Part shown: in pieces, positions 36,059 to 43,439 of the stretch
Layout: every line of letters starts with the position of its first letter
How positions within the stretch are numbered: position 1 is the first letter of the stretch
From: Candidatus Nitrosopelagicus sp.
Lineage (GTDB): Archaea > Thermoproteota > Nitrososphaeria > Nitrososphaerales > Nitrosopumilaceae
Reading direction: 5' to 3'
NCBI GenBank assembly: GCA_028344575.1
Contig: JAOMBO010000001.1
Coordinates: 110,221-174,220, forward strand
Length of the DNA: 64,000 nt
Program-made: the position numbers and the translations under genes
The notes under the pieces: generated by a model
Seen by the model: only the letters and a program-made list of their open reading frames with translations
Told to the model about the DNA's origin: nothing
Databases searched by the model: none

Positions 36059-36961
36059 TTAATGTCCAGTGTTTGCTTTTGCACCTGCAGGTCCCCAACC
36101 TTTTGGCATTGAGCCTCGGTTAGATTGTGCGGCTGCGGTTGCTGCTGCTTCTGCTGCGGCTGCTTCTGCTGCTGCTTTTGCATCATCAACTTTTTTCTGT
36201 TCTAGACGTACCAGGTATTCTTTCTCATAATCTTCAAGTTCTTGCTGCTTTGATTTTCCATCAGATGCACTTCCAGCACTAGCCTGAACTTCAGGTTGTG
36301 GAGGTGGTGGAGGTGGTGGAGCAGATTTTGCTTGTCCACTTGCTGGAGCATCATTTATCCAAGTACCAAACTTTTTGGCTTCTGGATGATATGCAAGTCT
36401 TTGTCTTGTTGCAAAGTACTTGTTTCCTGGTGCTGTGTAACCAGTAACTTTTGTTTTTTGATCATTCCAGTTGGATGGTGTAACTTCAGTTTGCGCTACA
36501 AGAGCTCTGCTACCAAAGTATCTGTTACTTGGTGCAGTGAAACCAGTGATTGCAACTTTTTGTGTGTTCCAATTTCCTGTTGGAATTTCACGGAATCTTT
36601 CGTGAAGTGGAACTGGAGGTGCTTTCTCTGCAGGCTTTGGTGGTGCCTTGTCTGCAGGCTTTGGTGGTGCCTTGTCTGCAGGCTTTTCATCATGTCCGTG
36701 TGGACCGCCACCGCCTTCTGGTTTTTTAACTTCTGCTGGTTTTGGTTTTGGCGCAGTTTCTGCTGGTTTTGGAGCTGGTTTTGGAGCTGGTTTTGATTCA
36801 GCACCTGCTGCAAGACCTGATAATCGCTTTTCTAATTGAGCAATCTTTGCTTCTAAATCAGCTTTTGTGGTTCTTGAAGATGTTGTTTTACGTTTTGTTG
36901 TTGTTTTACGTTTTGTTGTTGTTTTACGTTTTGTTGTTGTACGCTTTTTCGATGTCGCCAT
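36059..36961 (-). CDS. KANTGH-family protein 1: Lys-rich, Pro-rich protein with two NWN repeats
   Basis: The 300-aa protein is in an unrecognised modular family. In order it has a basic tandem repeat (KRKTTT, about four copies), a short coiled coil (KADLEAKIAQLEKRL), a Pro/Lys/Ala linker, and a GPHGHDEKP motif. More linker, two tandem repeats of about 40 residues (GNWNTQKVAITGFTAP and SNWNDQKTKVTGYTAP, each ending N(R/K)YF) and an Ala-rich helix follow. The C-terminal tail is PKGWGPAGAKANTGH. There is no signal peptide, so it is likely cytoplasmic; the basic tail suggests nucleic-acid binding, which is inference. Paralogues lie at 37774, 38072 and 38402. Confidence 0.8.
   Translation of the reverse strand: MATSKKRTTTKRKTTTKRKTTTKRKTTSSRTTKADLEAKIAQLEKRLSGLAAGAESKPAPKPAPKPAETAPKPKPAEVKKPEGGGGPHGHDEKPADKAPPKPADKAPPKPAEKAPPVPLHERFREIPTGNWNTQKVAITGFTAPSNRYFGSRALVAQTEVTPSNWNDQKTKVTGYTAPGNKYFATRQRLAYHPEAKKFGTWINDAPASGQAKSAPPPPPPPQPEVQASAGSASDGKSKQQELEDYEKEYLVRLEQKKVDDAKAAAEAAAAEAAATAAAQSNRGSMPKGWGPAGAKANTGH
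36885..36944. repeat. 18-bp in-gene tandem repeat encoding KRKTTT
   Basis: About three copies of the unit ttttacgttttgttgttg (plus strand) encode the repeated KRKTTT basic element at the N-terminus of the 36059-36961 protein. Being in frame, copy-number change would lengthen or shorten the basic tail without a frameshift. Confidence 0.75.
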
Positions 36962-37082
36962 TGGTGGAATAGGGAATTAGTTGCTTATGTGCATTTTGTA
37001 ACGACATAAAATTTTTCCAAAAAAATATACAAAAATATGTAAAAATTTGAAAAAAGGAGTTGTAATGAGGATAGTAGATTAT

Positions 37083-37637
37083 CTATATTCCCATTTCAGA
37101 TTTAAGCTGAGTGCACCAGTTCTCTACTCGTTCTGCTGTTAGTTCATTTTCACTGTCTTCATCGACAGGAAGTCCACAAAACTTTTCACCATCGTCTGGT
37201 TGTGTAATCTCATTGAGATGTGGGATCAAACATCTTGAACTAGTAAAGTTCTCATAGCCGTCAAGACTTACGTATCCGACCATTTTTGCACCTGCTTTTT
37301 CGAAATATCTGTGTAGTTCTTCCATTGCATCGACATAATCTTGTCCATAACCAACAGAGTCACCTAAGCCAAATATTGCGACTGGCTTTCCTTTGAGATC
37401 TAATGCACCAATTTTTTCTAATAGGTCATCCCAAGCAGTTCCAGATCTTAATTCTTCAGCTCCAGTATTCCATGTAGGAATGCCACATATGAGACCGTCA
37501 AGACCGGCAAAGTCTGCCAAATCAGCTTCGGTAACATCTTTAGCAGTTCCTACTGCATCGCCTAGTTGTTCTTTAATTATACCACAAACTGTTTCAGTTT
37601 TACCAGTTTGAGTACCAAAATAAAGTCCGATTGTCAT
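37083..37637 (-). CDS. Long-chain flavodoxin
   Basis: The 184-aa FMN electron carrier has the phosphate-binding loop GTQTGKTE. The FMN-stacking loops are IPTWNTGAEELRSG and GLGDSVGYGQDYVDAM, and the later insertion marks the long-chain type. The ATG at 37637 (MTIGLYFGTQ) is the family start; the track's 28-residue extension is not. It is soluble and could replace ferredoxin as an electron donor. It sits within the KANTGH-family cluster on the same strand. Confidence 0.94.
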   Translation of the reverse strand: MTIGLYFGTQTGKTETVCGIIKEQLGDAVGTAKDVTEADLADFAGLDGLICGIPTWNTGAEELRSGTAWDDLLEKIGALDLKGKPVAIFGLGDSVGYGQDYVDAMEELHRYFEKAGAKMVGYVSLDGYENFTSSRCLIPHLNEITQPDDGEKFCGLPVDEDSENELTAERVENWCTQLKSEMGI

Positions 37638-37763
37638 TAAGAAAAACCTCATCCTATTCATATTTAATTCATACTGATCTGGGAGATCAGAAAAATGAGA
37701 AAAAATGTATGAAAATTGCAAAAAAAACTAAAAAAATAAAATAAAAAGAGAAATTTAGAATTT

Positions 37764-37780
37764 ACACTAATGATTAGTGT
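37764..37780 (-). terminator. Palindromic hairpin spanning stop codon, copy A
   Basis: ACACTAATGATTAGTGT is a perfect palindrome around a central base; as RNA it gives a 7-bp stem with a 3-nt loop. It contains the TAA of the 55-aa gene and is followed in the transcript by a T-rich stretch, so it resembles an intrinsic terminator. Identical copies occur at the next two paralogues. Confidence 0.5.
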
Positions 37781-37941
37781 CCTGTGTTTGCTTTTGCATC
37801 TTTGATGAATCCTTTTGGTAAGGTTGCGCCTTTTTTCTTCATTTCTTCAGCATAATCGTCTTTAGCTGCATCGGCTTCTGCCTTCTTTTTCTTTGCATCT
37901 TCTGCATCTGGTTTTTCATCATGTGCGTGTGGACCAGCCAT
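37774..37941 (-). CDS. KANTGH-family short protein, 55 aa
   Basis: This ORF is too short for the track. It begins MAGPHAHDEKPDAEDAKKKKAE, with the family GPH(A/G)HDEKP motif, continues as a Lys/Ala/Glu helix and ends ATLPKGFIKDAKANTGH. It equals the two ends of the large paralogue at 38402 without its NWN repeats. It is strongly charged, helical and probably cytoplasmic. The function is unknown. Confidence 0.8.
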   Translation of the reverse strand: MAGPHAHDEKPDAEDAKKKKAEADAAKDDYAEEMKKKGATLPKGFIKDAKANTGH

Positions 37942-38061
37942 AAGATGGTCAGTGTCATGGTTGTTTATTTATGTAATGATATTGAGATTTTTTCAATAAA
38001 TTAGACAGTTTTAGAAGAAAATTCAAGAAAATAGAAATAAAAAAAGAAAGTTCTAGAATTT

Positions 38062-38078
38062 ACACTAATGATTAGTGT
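38062..38078 (-). terminator. Palindromic hairpin spanning stop codon, copy B
   Basis: The same 17-nt palindrome ACACTAATGATTAGTGT covers the stop of the 52-aa gene, followed in the transcript by TTCTTTTTTTATTTC. The hairpin plus T-run gives a terminator-like layout. Confidence 0.5.
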
Positions 38079-38230
38079 CCTGTGTTTGCTTTTGCGTCAG
38101 AAATGAAACCTTTTGGTAAGGTTGCGCCTTTCTTTCTCATTTTTTCAATATATTCTGCTTTAGCTTTATCAGCTGCATCTTGTTTTTTCTTTGCTTCTTC
38201 TGCTGCTGTAGCTTTTTTTGATTTTGCCAA
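38072..38230 (-). CDS. KANTGH-family short protein, 52 aa
   Basis: The TTG-initiated ORF is missing from the track. It starts MAKSKKATAAEEAKKKQDAAD, a Lys/Ala-rich helix like that of histone-H1-type tails. It ends KGATLPKGFISDAKANTGH, nearly identical to its neighbours. It lacks the GPHGHDEKP motif. It is probably a soluble, highly basic helical protein of unknown function. Confidence 0.75.
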   Translation of the reverse strand: MAKSKKATAAEEAKKKQDAADKAKAEYIEKMRKKGATLPKGFISDAKANTGH

Positions 38231-38391
38231 TTCCTTTGATCACAGATATGGATATTTAATTAACATGTTAATTTCAAAAGTTAGTTTTAGAATCTAATTA
38301 CAAAATTTTAGAGTGTGATAGTATGAGAAATAGGATAAAATGTAATTAAACAGTTAAAGAAAATAAAAGAAAAAAGAATGTTCTAGAATTT

Positions 38392-38408
38392 ACACTAATG
38401 ATTAGTGT
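38392..38408 (-). terminator. Palindromic hairpin spanning stop codon, copy C
   Basis: This is the third identical copy of ACACTAATGATTAGTGT, at the stop of the 264-aa paralogue, followed in the transcript by ATTCTTTTTTCTTTTATTTTC, the clearest T-tract of the three. Confidence 0.55.
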
Positions 38409-39196
38409 CCTGTGTTTGCTTTTGCATCTTTGATGAATCCTTTTGGTAAGGTTGCGCCTTTAGCCTTCATTTTTGCAGCATATGCATCTTGAGCTTCTTG
38501 TGATTTCCAATCTGCCCCTTTAGCATCTACCTTTTTTGGTTTAGCTTCTGCCTTTTTGGCTTCTGCTGGTTTTTCATCATGTCCATGTGGACCACCTGCT
38601 TCTGCCTTTTTGGCTTCTGCTGGTTTTGGTTTTTCTGCTTGTGGTGCAGGAGTATCTTTTATCCAAGTACCAAACTTTTTGGCTTCTGGATGATATGCAA
38701 GTCTTTGTTTTGTTGCAAAGTACTTGTTTCCTGGTGCTGTGTAACCAGTGATTTTTGTTTTGTGATCATTCCAGTTGGATGGTGAAACTTCAACTTGTGC
38801 TACAAGAGCTCTGCTACCAAAGTATCGGTTACCAGGTGCAGTGAAACCAGTGATTGCAACTTTTTGTGTGTTCCAGTTTCCTGTTGGAATTTCACGGAAT
38901 CTTTCGTGAAGTTCGGTTGATGCTGGAGGTGCTTTCTCAGCTGGTTTTGGTGCAGTTTCTGCTGGTTTTGGTTTTGCAGTTTCTGCCGGTTTTGGTTCCG
39001 GTGCAGTTTCTGCTGGTTTTGGTTTTGCAGTTTCTGCCGGCTTTGTTTCAGCTGGTTTAGGAGCTGCCTCAACTGGTTTTGCTTCCTGTGCTGCGGCTAA
39101 TTTATTTAATTTTGCTTCTAAATCAGCAATTTTGGCTTCTAGATCTTTTTTTGATGTTGTAGACTTCTTTTTTGTTGTCTTTTTTGCTGTAGCCAT
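38402..39196 (-). CDS. KANTGH-family protein 2: Lys-rich, Pro-rich protein with two NWN repeats
   Basis: The 264-aa paralogue of 36059-36961 has a Lys/Thr-rich start (MATAKKTTKKKSTTSKKD) and a coiled coil (LEAKIADLEAKLNKLAA). A KPAET repeat linker follows, then the same two NWN repeats (residues about 105-180, over 80% identical by eye to paralogue 1). GPHGHDEKP and the tail KGATLPKGFIKDAKANTGH complete it. The only cysteine-free, aromatic-containing folded part is the NWN region. There is no signal peptide. The function is unknown. Confidence 0.8.
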   Translation of the reverse strand: MATAKKTTKKKSTTSKKDLEAKIADLEAKLNKLAAAQEAKPVEAAPKPAETKPAETAKPKPAETAPEPKPAETAKPKPAETAPKPAEKAPPASTELHERFREIPTGNWNTQKVAITGFTAPGNRYFGSRALVAQVEVSPSNWNDHKTKITGYTAPGNKYFATKQRLAYHPEAKKFGTWIKDTPAPQAEKPKPAEAKKAEAGGPHGHDEKPAEAKKAEAKPKKVDAKGADWKSQEAQDAYAAKMKAKGATLPKGFIKDAKANTGH

Positions 39197-39291
39197 AATT
39201 TCACCTCATTTGAGGTGTTTATTTAGCTTATGATGTTTCTATGAGCATATTATTGATCTAATTTTATTAATTATACAAATATAGTAAATGA

Positions 39292-39669
39292 ATGGATGAT
39301 TTCGAAAAAGAATATCCGGATTTTGATTGGAAAAATACACCAGCCTATAAACATCCAGGTGGTAAAAATTGTCCATGTCCAAAACATGAATACATCCGAG
39401 AACAGATCAACTTTGCAAAACAGGTCAATGAAGCAGGATCTGATGCTGCACGCGTGACACTCAAGTTTTGTCCAGACCATTATCAAGTTTACATCAAAGA
39501 GGTAATTCCAGCAATGCCACTAAAGTATAAAATTCTCACAAAAATCGCATTAAAAATTGGAGCAATACAGATCGAACATCTAACACATATGCAATCAGAT
39601 TTGTGTTTTTACTGCAAATTTGGTTCAGGTGGACATGGAAGAAAAAGCGAACTTCCACCTATGCCTTAA
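39292..39669 (+). CDS. Cys/His-containing protein, unknown function
   Basis: The 125-aa protein has likely metal-binding groups: NCPCPKHE near residue 27, FCPDHY near 59, and CFYCKFGSGGHG near the C-terminus. It may hold one or two zinc ions or an Fe-S cluster. It is divergent from the KANTGH cluster and convergent with a zinc-finger gene (TTAA overlap). No family is recognised. Confidence 0.7.
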   Translation: MDDFEKEYPDFDWKNTPAYKHPGGKNCPCPKHEYIREQINFAKQVNEAGSDAARVTLKFCPDHYQVYIKEVIPAMPLKYKILTKIALKIGAIQIEHLTHMQSDLCFYCKFGSGGHGRKSELPPMP

Positions 39670-39902
39670 TTTATTGGACTAATTCTAATTTTTGGTCTAT
39701 GTGGCGTGTCATGATGACATTTCTCACCACATATTGGACACATCTTTCTATCAAGAAATATGCATTGGCAAATGTGTGATTTCATATAACTTTCAGCAGC
39801 AGTAGAGTTTTCACCAGTGCCATTACAAAATGGACATTGAGAATCAATCAATTCAATTGTTCCAACACCCTTACAAACTCCACATGTGTCCGAATCAGTC
39901 AC
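39666..39902 (-). CDS. DnaJ-type zinc-finger protein
   Basis: The 78-aa protein carries CGVCKGVGTIE and CPFCNGTG, the CxxCxGxG repeats of the DnaJ cysteine-rich domain, followed by a second group CQCIFLDRKMCPICGEKCHH. There is no J domain. It is likely a small zinc-dependent chaperone-like or nucleic-acid-binding protein. A short 95-bp spacer separates it from ubiD. Confidence 0.8.
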   Translation of the reverse strand: MTDSDTCGVCKGVGTIELIDSQCPFCNGTGENSTAAESYMKSHICQCIFLDRKMCPICGEKCHHDTPHRPKIRISPIN

Positions 39903-39997
39903 AAACCATATTCAAAAAAAGAGAATTAAACTCTTGCTGTGAGACATAATTGAATATCGAGTTAGGCTTATACCTTCTTTTTGAAAAGGTGTAGCAC

Positions 39998-41434
39998 ATG
40001 CCAATTGAAGATATCCACGAATTAATTGATGTTTTAGAAAAAGCTGGAGAACTGAAAAGAATCTCTACTCAAGTTGATTCAGAATTAGAGTTGGCAGAAA
40101 TCTTACGTCGAACAATGTATGATGAAGGACCTGCATTGCTGTTTGAAAATGTCAAAGGATATGATATGTCGGTGCTGGGTAATGCGTTTGGTTCAATGAA
40201 GAGATTGGAATTATCACTTGAGACGACAGACTTTACTGAAATTGGACAAAGAATTGCAGATATGTCAAAGATGGAAATTCCAAAGGGAATGTTAAATAAA
40301 ATTAAAAAATTACCCGAACTCTCAAAAATGAGTGATTCATTTCCAAGTTTAGAAAAGAACGGTCCTGTAACTGAAGTAATAAAAGAAAATCCTACTTTTG
40401 ATGACATACCAATTCTAAAATCATTTCATAAAGATGCAGGAAAATTCATTACATTTGGTTTAACTGCAACAAAACATCCTGAAACAGGAATTAGAAATTT
40501 GGGCGTATATAGAATTCAGATTGTGGACAGTACTCACGCCTTAATGCACTGGCAAAAACACAAGAGAGGTGCAGAACATCATGATATGAGAAAATCTACC
40601 AAAACAGAAGTTGCAATTATAATTGGAGGTGAACCTGCAACCGTTTTTTCAGCAGTCGCACCTGTTCCAGAAGGATTAGACAAGTATCTGTTTGCAGGAA
40701 TTACAAGAAAAAAAGGTATCAAAATGGTAAAGTGTAAAACAATCGATGTAGAGGTTCCTGCAAATGCAGAGATTGTTTTGGAAGGATATGTTGATTCGGC
40801 AGATATCCGAGATGAAGGGCCATTTGGTGATCATACAGGATATTATACACCAAAAGAACCATTTCCAACTTTTACATTAACTGGAATTATGCAAAGAAAG
40901 AATCCAATCTATCTAACAACAGTTGTTGGAAAACCAATTTTAGAAGATGCATACATTGGCAAAGTAATTGCAAGCTCATTTTTACCAATGATTAGAATGT
41001 TCCATCCAGAAGTTGTAGACTTTGAAATGCCAGCAGCGGGATGGTTCCAAGGATTGGCAATAATTTCTATAAAGAAAAGATATCCGGGACAAGCAAAAAA
41101 AGTTATGATGGGATTATGGGGAATGGGACAACTAGCATTAACAAAAATGTTTGTCGTAGTAGATGAAGATGTAAATGTTCATGACATGAATGATGTTATC
41201 TGGGCAATTACAACCAGAACAGATGCTGCAAGAGATATTACAATTATAGATAGAACGCCAACAGATACCCTAGATCCTGCATCACCAATAGTGAATCTAG
41301 GCTCAAAATTAGGAATTGATGCAACACAAAAAACAGCAGAAGAAGGATTTGAGAGAGAAATTCAAGAAAAAGTGGAAGTGGATGATGAAACGAAAAAGTT
41401 AGTTGATTCTAGATGGTCCGAATATGGAATTTAA
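39998..41434 (+). CDS. UbiD-family prenylated-FMN-dependent decarboxylase
   Basis: The 478-aa protein has UbiD segments including GPALLFENVKGYDMSVLGN, RNLGVYRIQIVD, DEGPFGDHTGYYTP and the C-terminal AAGWFQGLAIISIKKRYPGQAKK. UbiD enzymes decarboxylate aromatic acids using prFMN supplied by UbiX. It converges with an MqnC-type gene, so its likely substrate is the naphthoate intermediate of futalosine-route menaquinone synthesis (MqnL role). Confidence 0.9.
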   Translation: MPIEDIHELIDVLEKAGELKRISTQVDSELELAEILRRTMYDEGPALLFENVKGYDMSVLGNAFGSMKRLELSLETTDFTEIGQRIADMSKMEIPKGMLNKIKKLPELSKMSDSFPSLEKNGPVTEVIKENPTFDDIPILKSFHKDAGKFITFGLTATKHPETGIRNLGVYRIQIVDSTHALMHWQKHKRGAEHHDMRKSTKTEVAIIIGGEPATVFSAVAPVPEGLDKYLFAGITRKKGIKMVKCKTIDVEVPANAEIVLEGYVDSADIRDEGPFGDHTGYYTPKEPFPTFTLTGIMQRKNPIYLTTVVGKPILEDAYIGKVIASSFLPMIRMFHPEVVDFEMPAAGWFQGLAIISIKKRYPGQAKKVMMGLWGMGQLALTKMFVVVDEDVNVHDMNDVIWAITTRTDAARDITIIDRTPTDTLDPASPIVNLGSKLGIDATQKTAEEGFEREIQEKVEVDDETKKLVDSRWSEYGI

Positions 41435-42549
41435 CGCATAGATACTGTTTCGTAAAAATTATCACGTTCTTCAGCAGAATAACCAATTTGCTTAATTGAA
41501 TCAATGATTCGTGTGTCGGTTAATTCAGTGGAGCGAGCACCAGTACAAGAAACAACTTCTTCGCCAATTAAGGTTCCACCAAAATCATCAGAACCATATT
41601 GTAATGCTAATTGTGCCATACCAACACCATTTGTTAACCAAGATGATTGTATATGATCAATTAAACCATCGAATATTATTCTAGAAATTGCAATCATTTT
41701 TAGTAACTGTATTCCTCCAGCACCAGTTGTGACGGTTCCTTCTTTTTGCATTAAGGTGTTATTTGGTTCAAAACTCCATGGAATAAATGCCATAAATCCA
41801 TTAAGATTTTTTTGTAGTTTGGCAATTTTATCATAATGCTCCACAATATCATTATCAGTTTCAACATGACCATACATCATTGTTGCCGAAGCAGGCAATC
41901 CAAGTTCAAAAGATTCTTTCATTATTCTAATCCAATCATCGCTGTCAATTTTTTTTGGACTAATAATTTCTTTAACAGAATCAGTTAAAATTTCAGCACC
42001 TGCACCAGGAACAGATTGTAATCCTGCATCTTTTAATCTTGATAGAATTTCTTTTGTTGATGATTTCTCAACAGTAGCAATCATATCAATTTCAGATGTA
42101 GATAATCCATGTACACCGACCATTGGGAATTTTGAACGAATCATTTTAAATGAATCTTCATAATATTCAATTCCAAGTTTAGGGTTATGACCACCTTGAA
42201 TTAGGACTTGCCTGATTTTGAACATGTCCCAACCAGTTTTGACTCTTGCTTCAATTTCATCTAAAGTTAAGGTGTATGCTTCTTCATGATTAGGAGGTCT
42301 GTAAAATGCACAAAATTTACAATCAGTGATACAGACGTTAGTATAATTCAAAATAATGTTATTTACAAAAGATACTTTTTTCCCAAATTTTTTTCGAGTT
42401 ATATTTCCAGCAACTAATCCCATTAGATACACATCATCAGATTTCAGTAATCTTAGATAATCTTCTTTTTTTGGTCTGATACCATTAAGGGAGTTTTCTA
42501 GAATATCTCCAATTTCACTAGAGTGGATTTGTTGCGTTAATTGACTCAA
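41431..42549 (-). CDS. mqnC: Radical SAM dehypoxanthine futalosine cyclase (MqnC-like)
   Basis: The 372-aa radical SAM enzyme has the cluster motif CITDCKFCAFYRP (CxxxCxxC). The segments VLIQGGHNPKLGIEYYED, VPGAGAEIL, ATMMYGHVE and GFMAFIPWSFEPNNT are typical of MqnC rather than the F420 enzyme CofH. It cyclises dehypoxanthine futalosine in the alternative menaquinone pathway. MqnA, MqnB and MqnD are not in the window. Confidence 0.85.
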   Translation of the reverse strand: MSQLTQQIHSSEIGDILENSLNGIRPKKEDYLRLLKSDDVYLMGLVAGNITRKKFGKKVSFVNNIILNYTNVCITDCKFCAFYRPPNHEEAYTLTLDEIEARVKTGWDMFKIRQVLIQGGHNPKLGIEYYEDSFKMIRSKFPMVGVHGLSTSEIDMIATVEKSSTKEILSRLKDAGLQSVPGAGAEILTDSVKEIISPKKIDSDDWIRIMKESFELGLPASATMMYGHVETDNDIVEHYDKIAKLQKNLNGFMAFIPWSFEPNNTLMQKEGTVTTGAGGIQLLKMIAISRIIFDGLIDHIQSSWLTNGVGMAQLALQYGSDDFGGTLIGEEVVSCTGARSTELTDTRIIDSIKQIGYSAEERDNFYETVSMR

Positions 42550-42621
42550 TCACAATCTATCGTTTGAGATTAATATTTAATTCTTAGATAAAAAATGAGC
42601 CTAAATTTGCATTTTTGGCAA

Positions 42622-42631
42622 TTTTTAAGTA
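42622..42631 (+). promoter_or_regulatory. TATA box of the aromatic amino-acid cluster
   Basis: TTTTTAAGTA is centred about 27 nt before the ATG at 42654 and supports that start over the upstream in-frame ATG at 42615, which would lie before the box. Confidence 0.5.
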
Positions 42632-42653
42632 TGGTATACCAAAGATATCACTA

Positions 42654-43439
42654 ATGGCAACAGGTACAGAAATTCGACTAAGTAAGATTATGCGAAAAGG
42701 TAAGATGCTTTGCATTCCAATGGATCATGGAATTTCCAATGGGCCTATTGAGGGATTAGAAAAACCACATGACGTAATTTACAAATGTGAAAATCATGGA
42801 TTGACAAGCATCATAATTAACAAAGGAATTATCAAGACATTACCAAGACCAACTAAAGTTGGAATTTTAGCCCACTTTTCATCTAGTACCGCATTATCAT
42901 TAGCACCAAACAGAAAAATGCTTACAGGTTCTGTGAAAGAAGCAATACGATTAGGAGCAGATGGAGTTTCATTACACATCAATATTGGCGGTAAGGAAGA
43001 ACCAGAGATGGTTGAACAGTTAGGAAAAATTTCAGAAGAATGTCACGAATGGAATGTTCCATTACTTGCAATGATGTATCCTAGAGGAGAAAATGTCAAA
43101 GACCCACATGATCCAGAAGTTGTTGCACATACTGCGAGAATTGGTGCAGAATGTGGTGCAGATATTGTTAAAACATTGTACACAGGAGATATTGATTCAT
43201 TCAAAAAAGTAACAGAGAGTATACCTGTTCCAGTGGTAATTGCAGGCGGTCCAAAATCAAAAACAGATTTGGATATTTTACAAATGACTGAAGATGCAAT
43301 GACTGCAGGTGCGAAAGGAGTTACTTATGGCAGAAATATCTTTGCACATAAAACACCAGATAAGATGGTAGAAGCATTGGCAGGAATAATTTTCAGAAAA
43401 GAAACTGCAAAAGAAATGGCAAAGAAAATTGGCAACTGA
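42654..43439 (+). CDS. ADH synthase (2-amino-3,7-dideoxy-D-threo-hept-6-ulosonate synthase), class I aldolase fold
   Basis: This is the first enzyme of the archaeal shikimate route that bypasses DAHP synthase. The aldolase-fold protein (261 aa from this start) shows MLCIPMDHGISNGP, GADGVSLHINIGG and the phosphate-binding PVVIAGGPKSKTD. The start was moved from 42615 to 42654 because of family length and the TATA position. It leads the aromatic cluster and overlaps the next gene by 11 bp. Confidence 0.92.
   Translation: MATGTEIRLSKIMRKGKMLCIPMDHGISNGPIEGLEKPHDVIYKCENHGLTSIIINKGIIKTLPRPTKVGILAHFSSSTALSLAPNRKMLTGSVKEAIRLGADGVSLHINIGGKEEPEMVEQLGKISEECHEWNVPLLAMMYPRGENVKDPHDPEVVAHTARIGAECGADIVKTLYTGDIDSFKKVTESIPVPVVIAGGPKSKTDLDILQMTEDAMTAGAKGVTYGRNIFAHKTPDKMVEALAGIIFRKETAKEMAKKIGN

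Noticed and set aside
36885-36944. Possible CRISPR or satellite array
   Set aside because: The repeats are contiguous, in frame and protein-coding, without spacers; no cas genes are present.
36296-36972. Several W/C/F/L-rich plus-strand ORFs (36296, 36648, 36742)
   Set aside because: They are the reverse complement of Pro/Lys/Ala-rich coding repeats; the composition follows from the opposite strand.
37764-38408. Mobile-element (MITE-like) interpretation of the three palindromes
   Set aside because: No target-site duplications or terminal repeats are seen, and each copy sits at the same codon position of a paralogous gene, so gene duplication or conversion explains them better.
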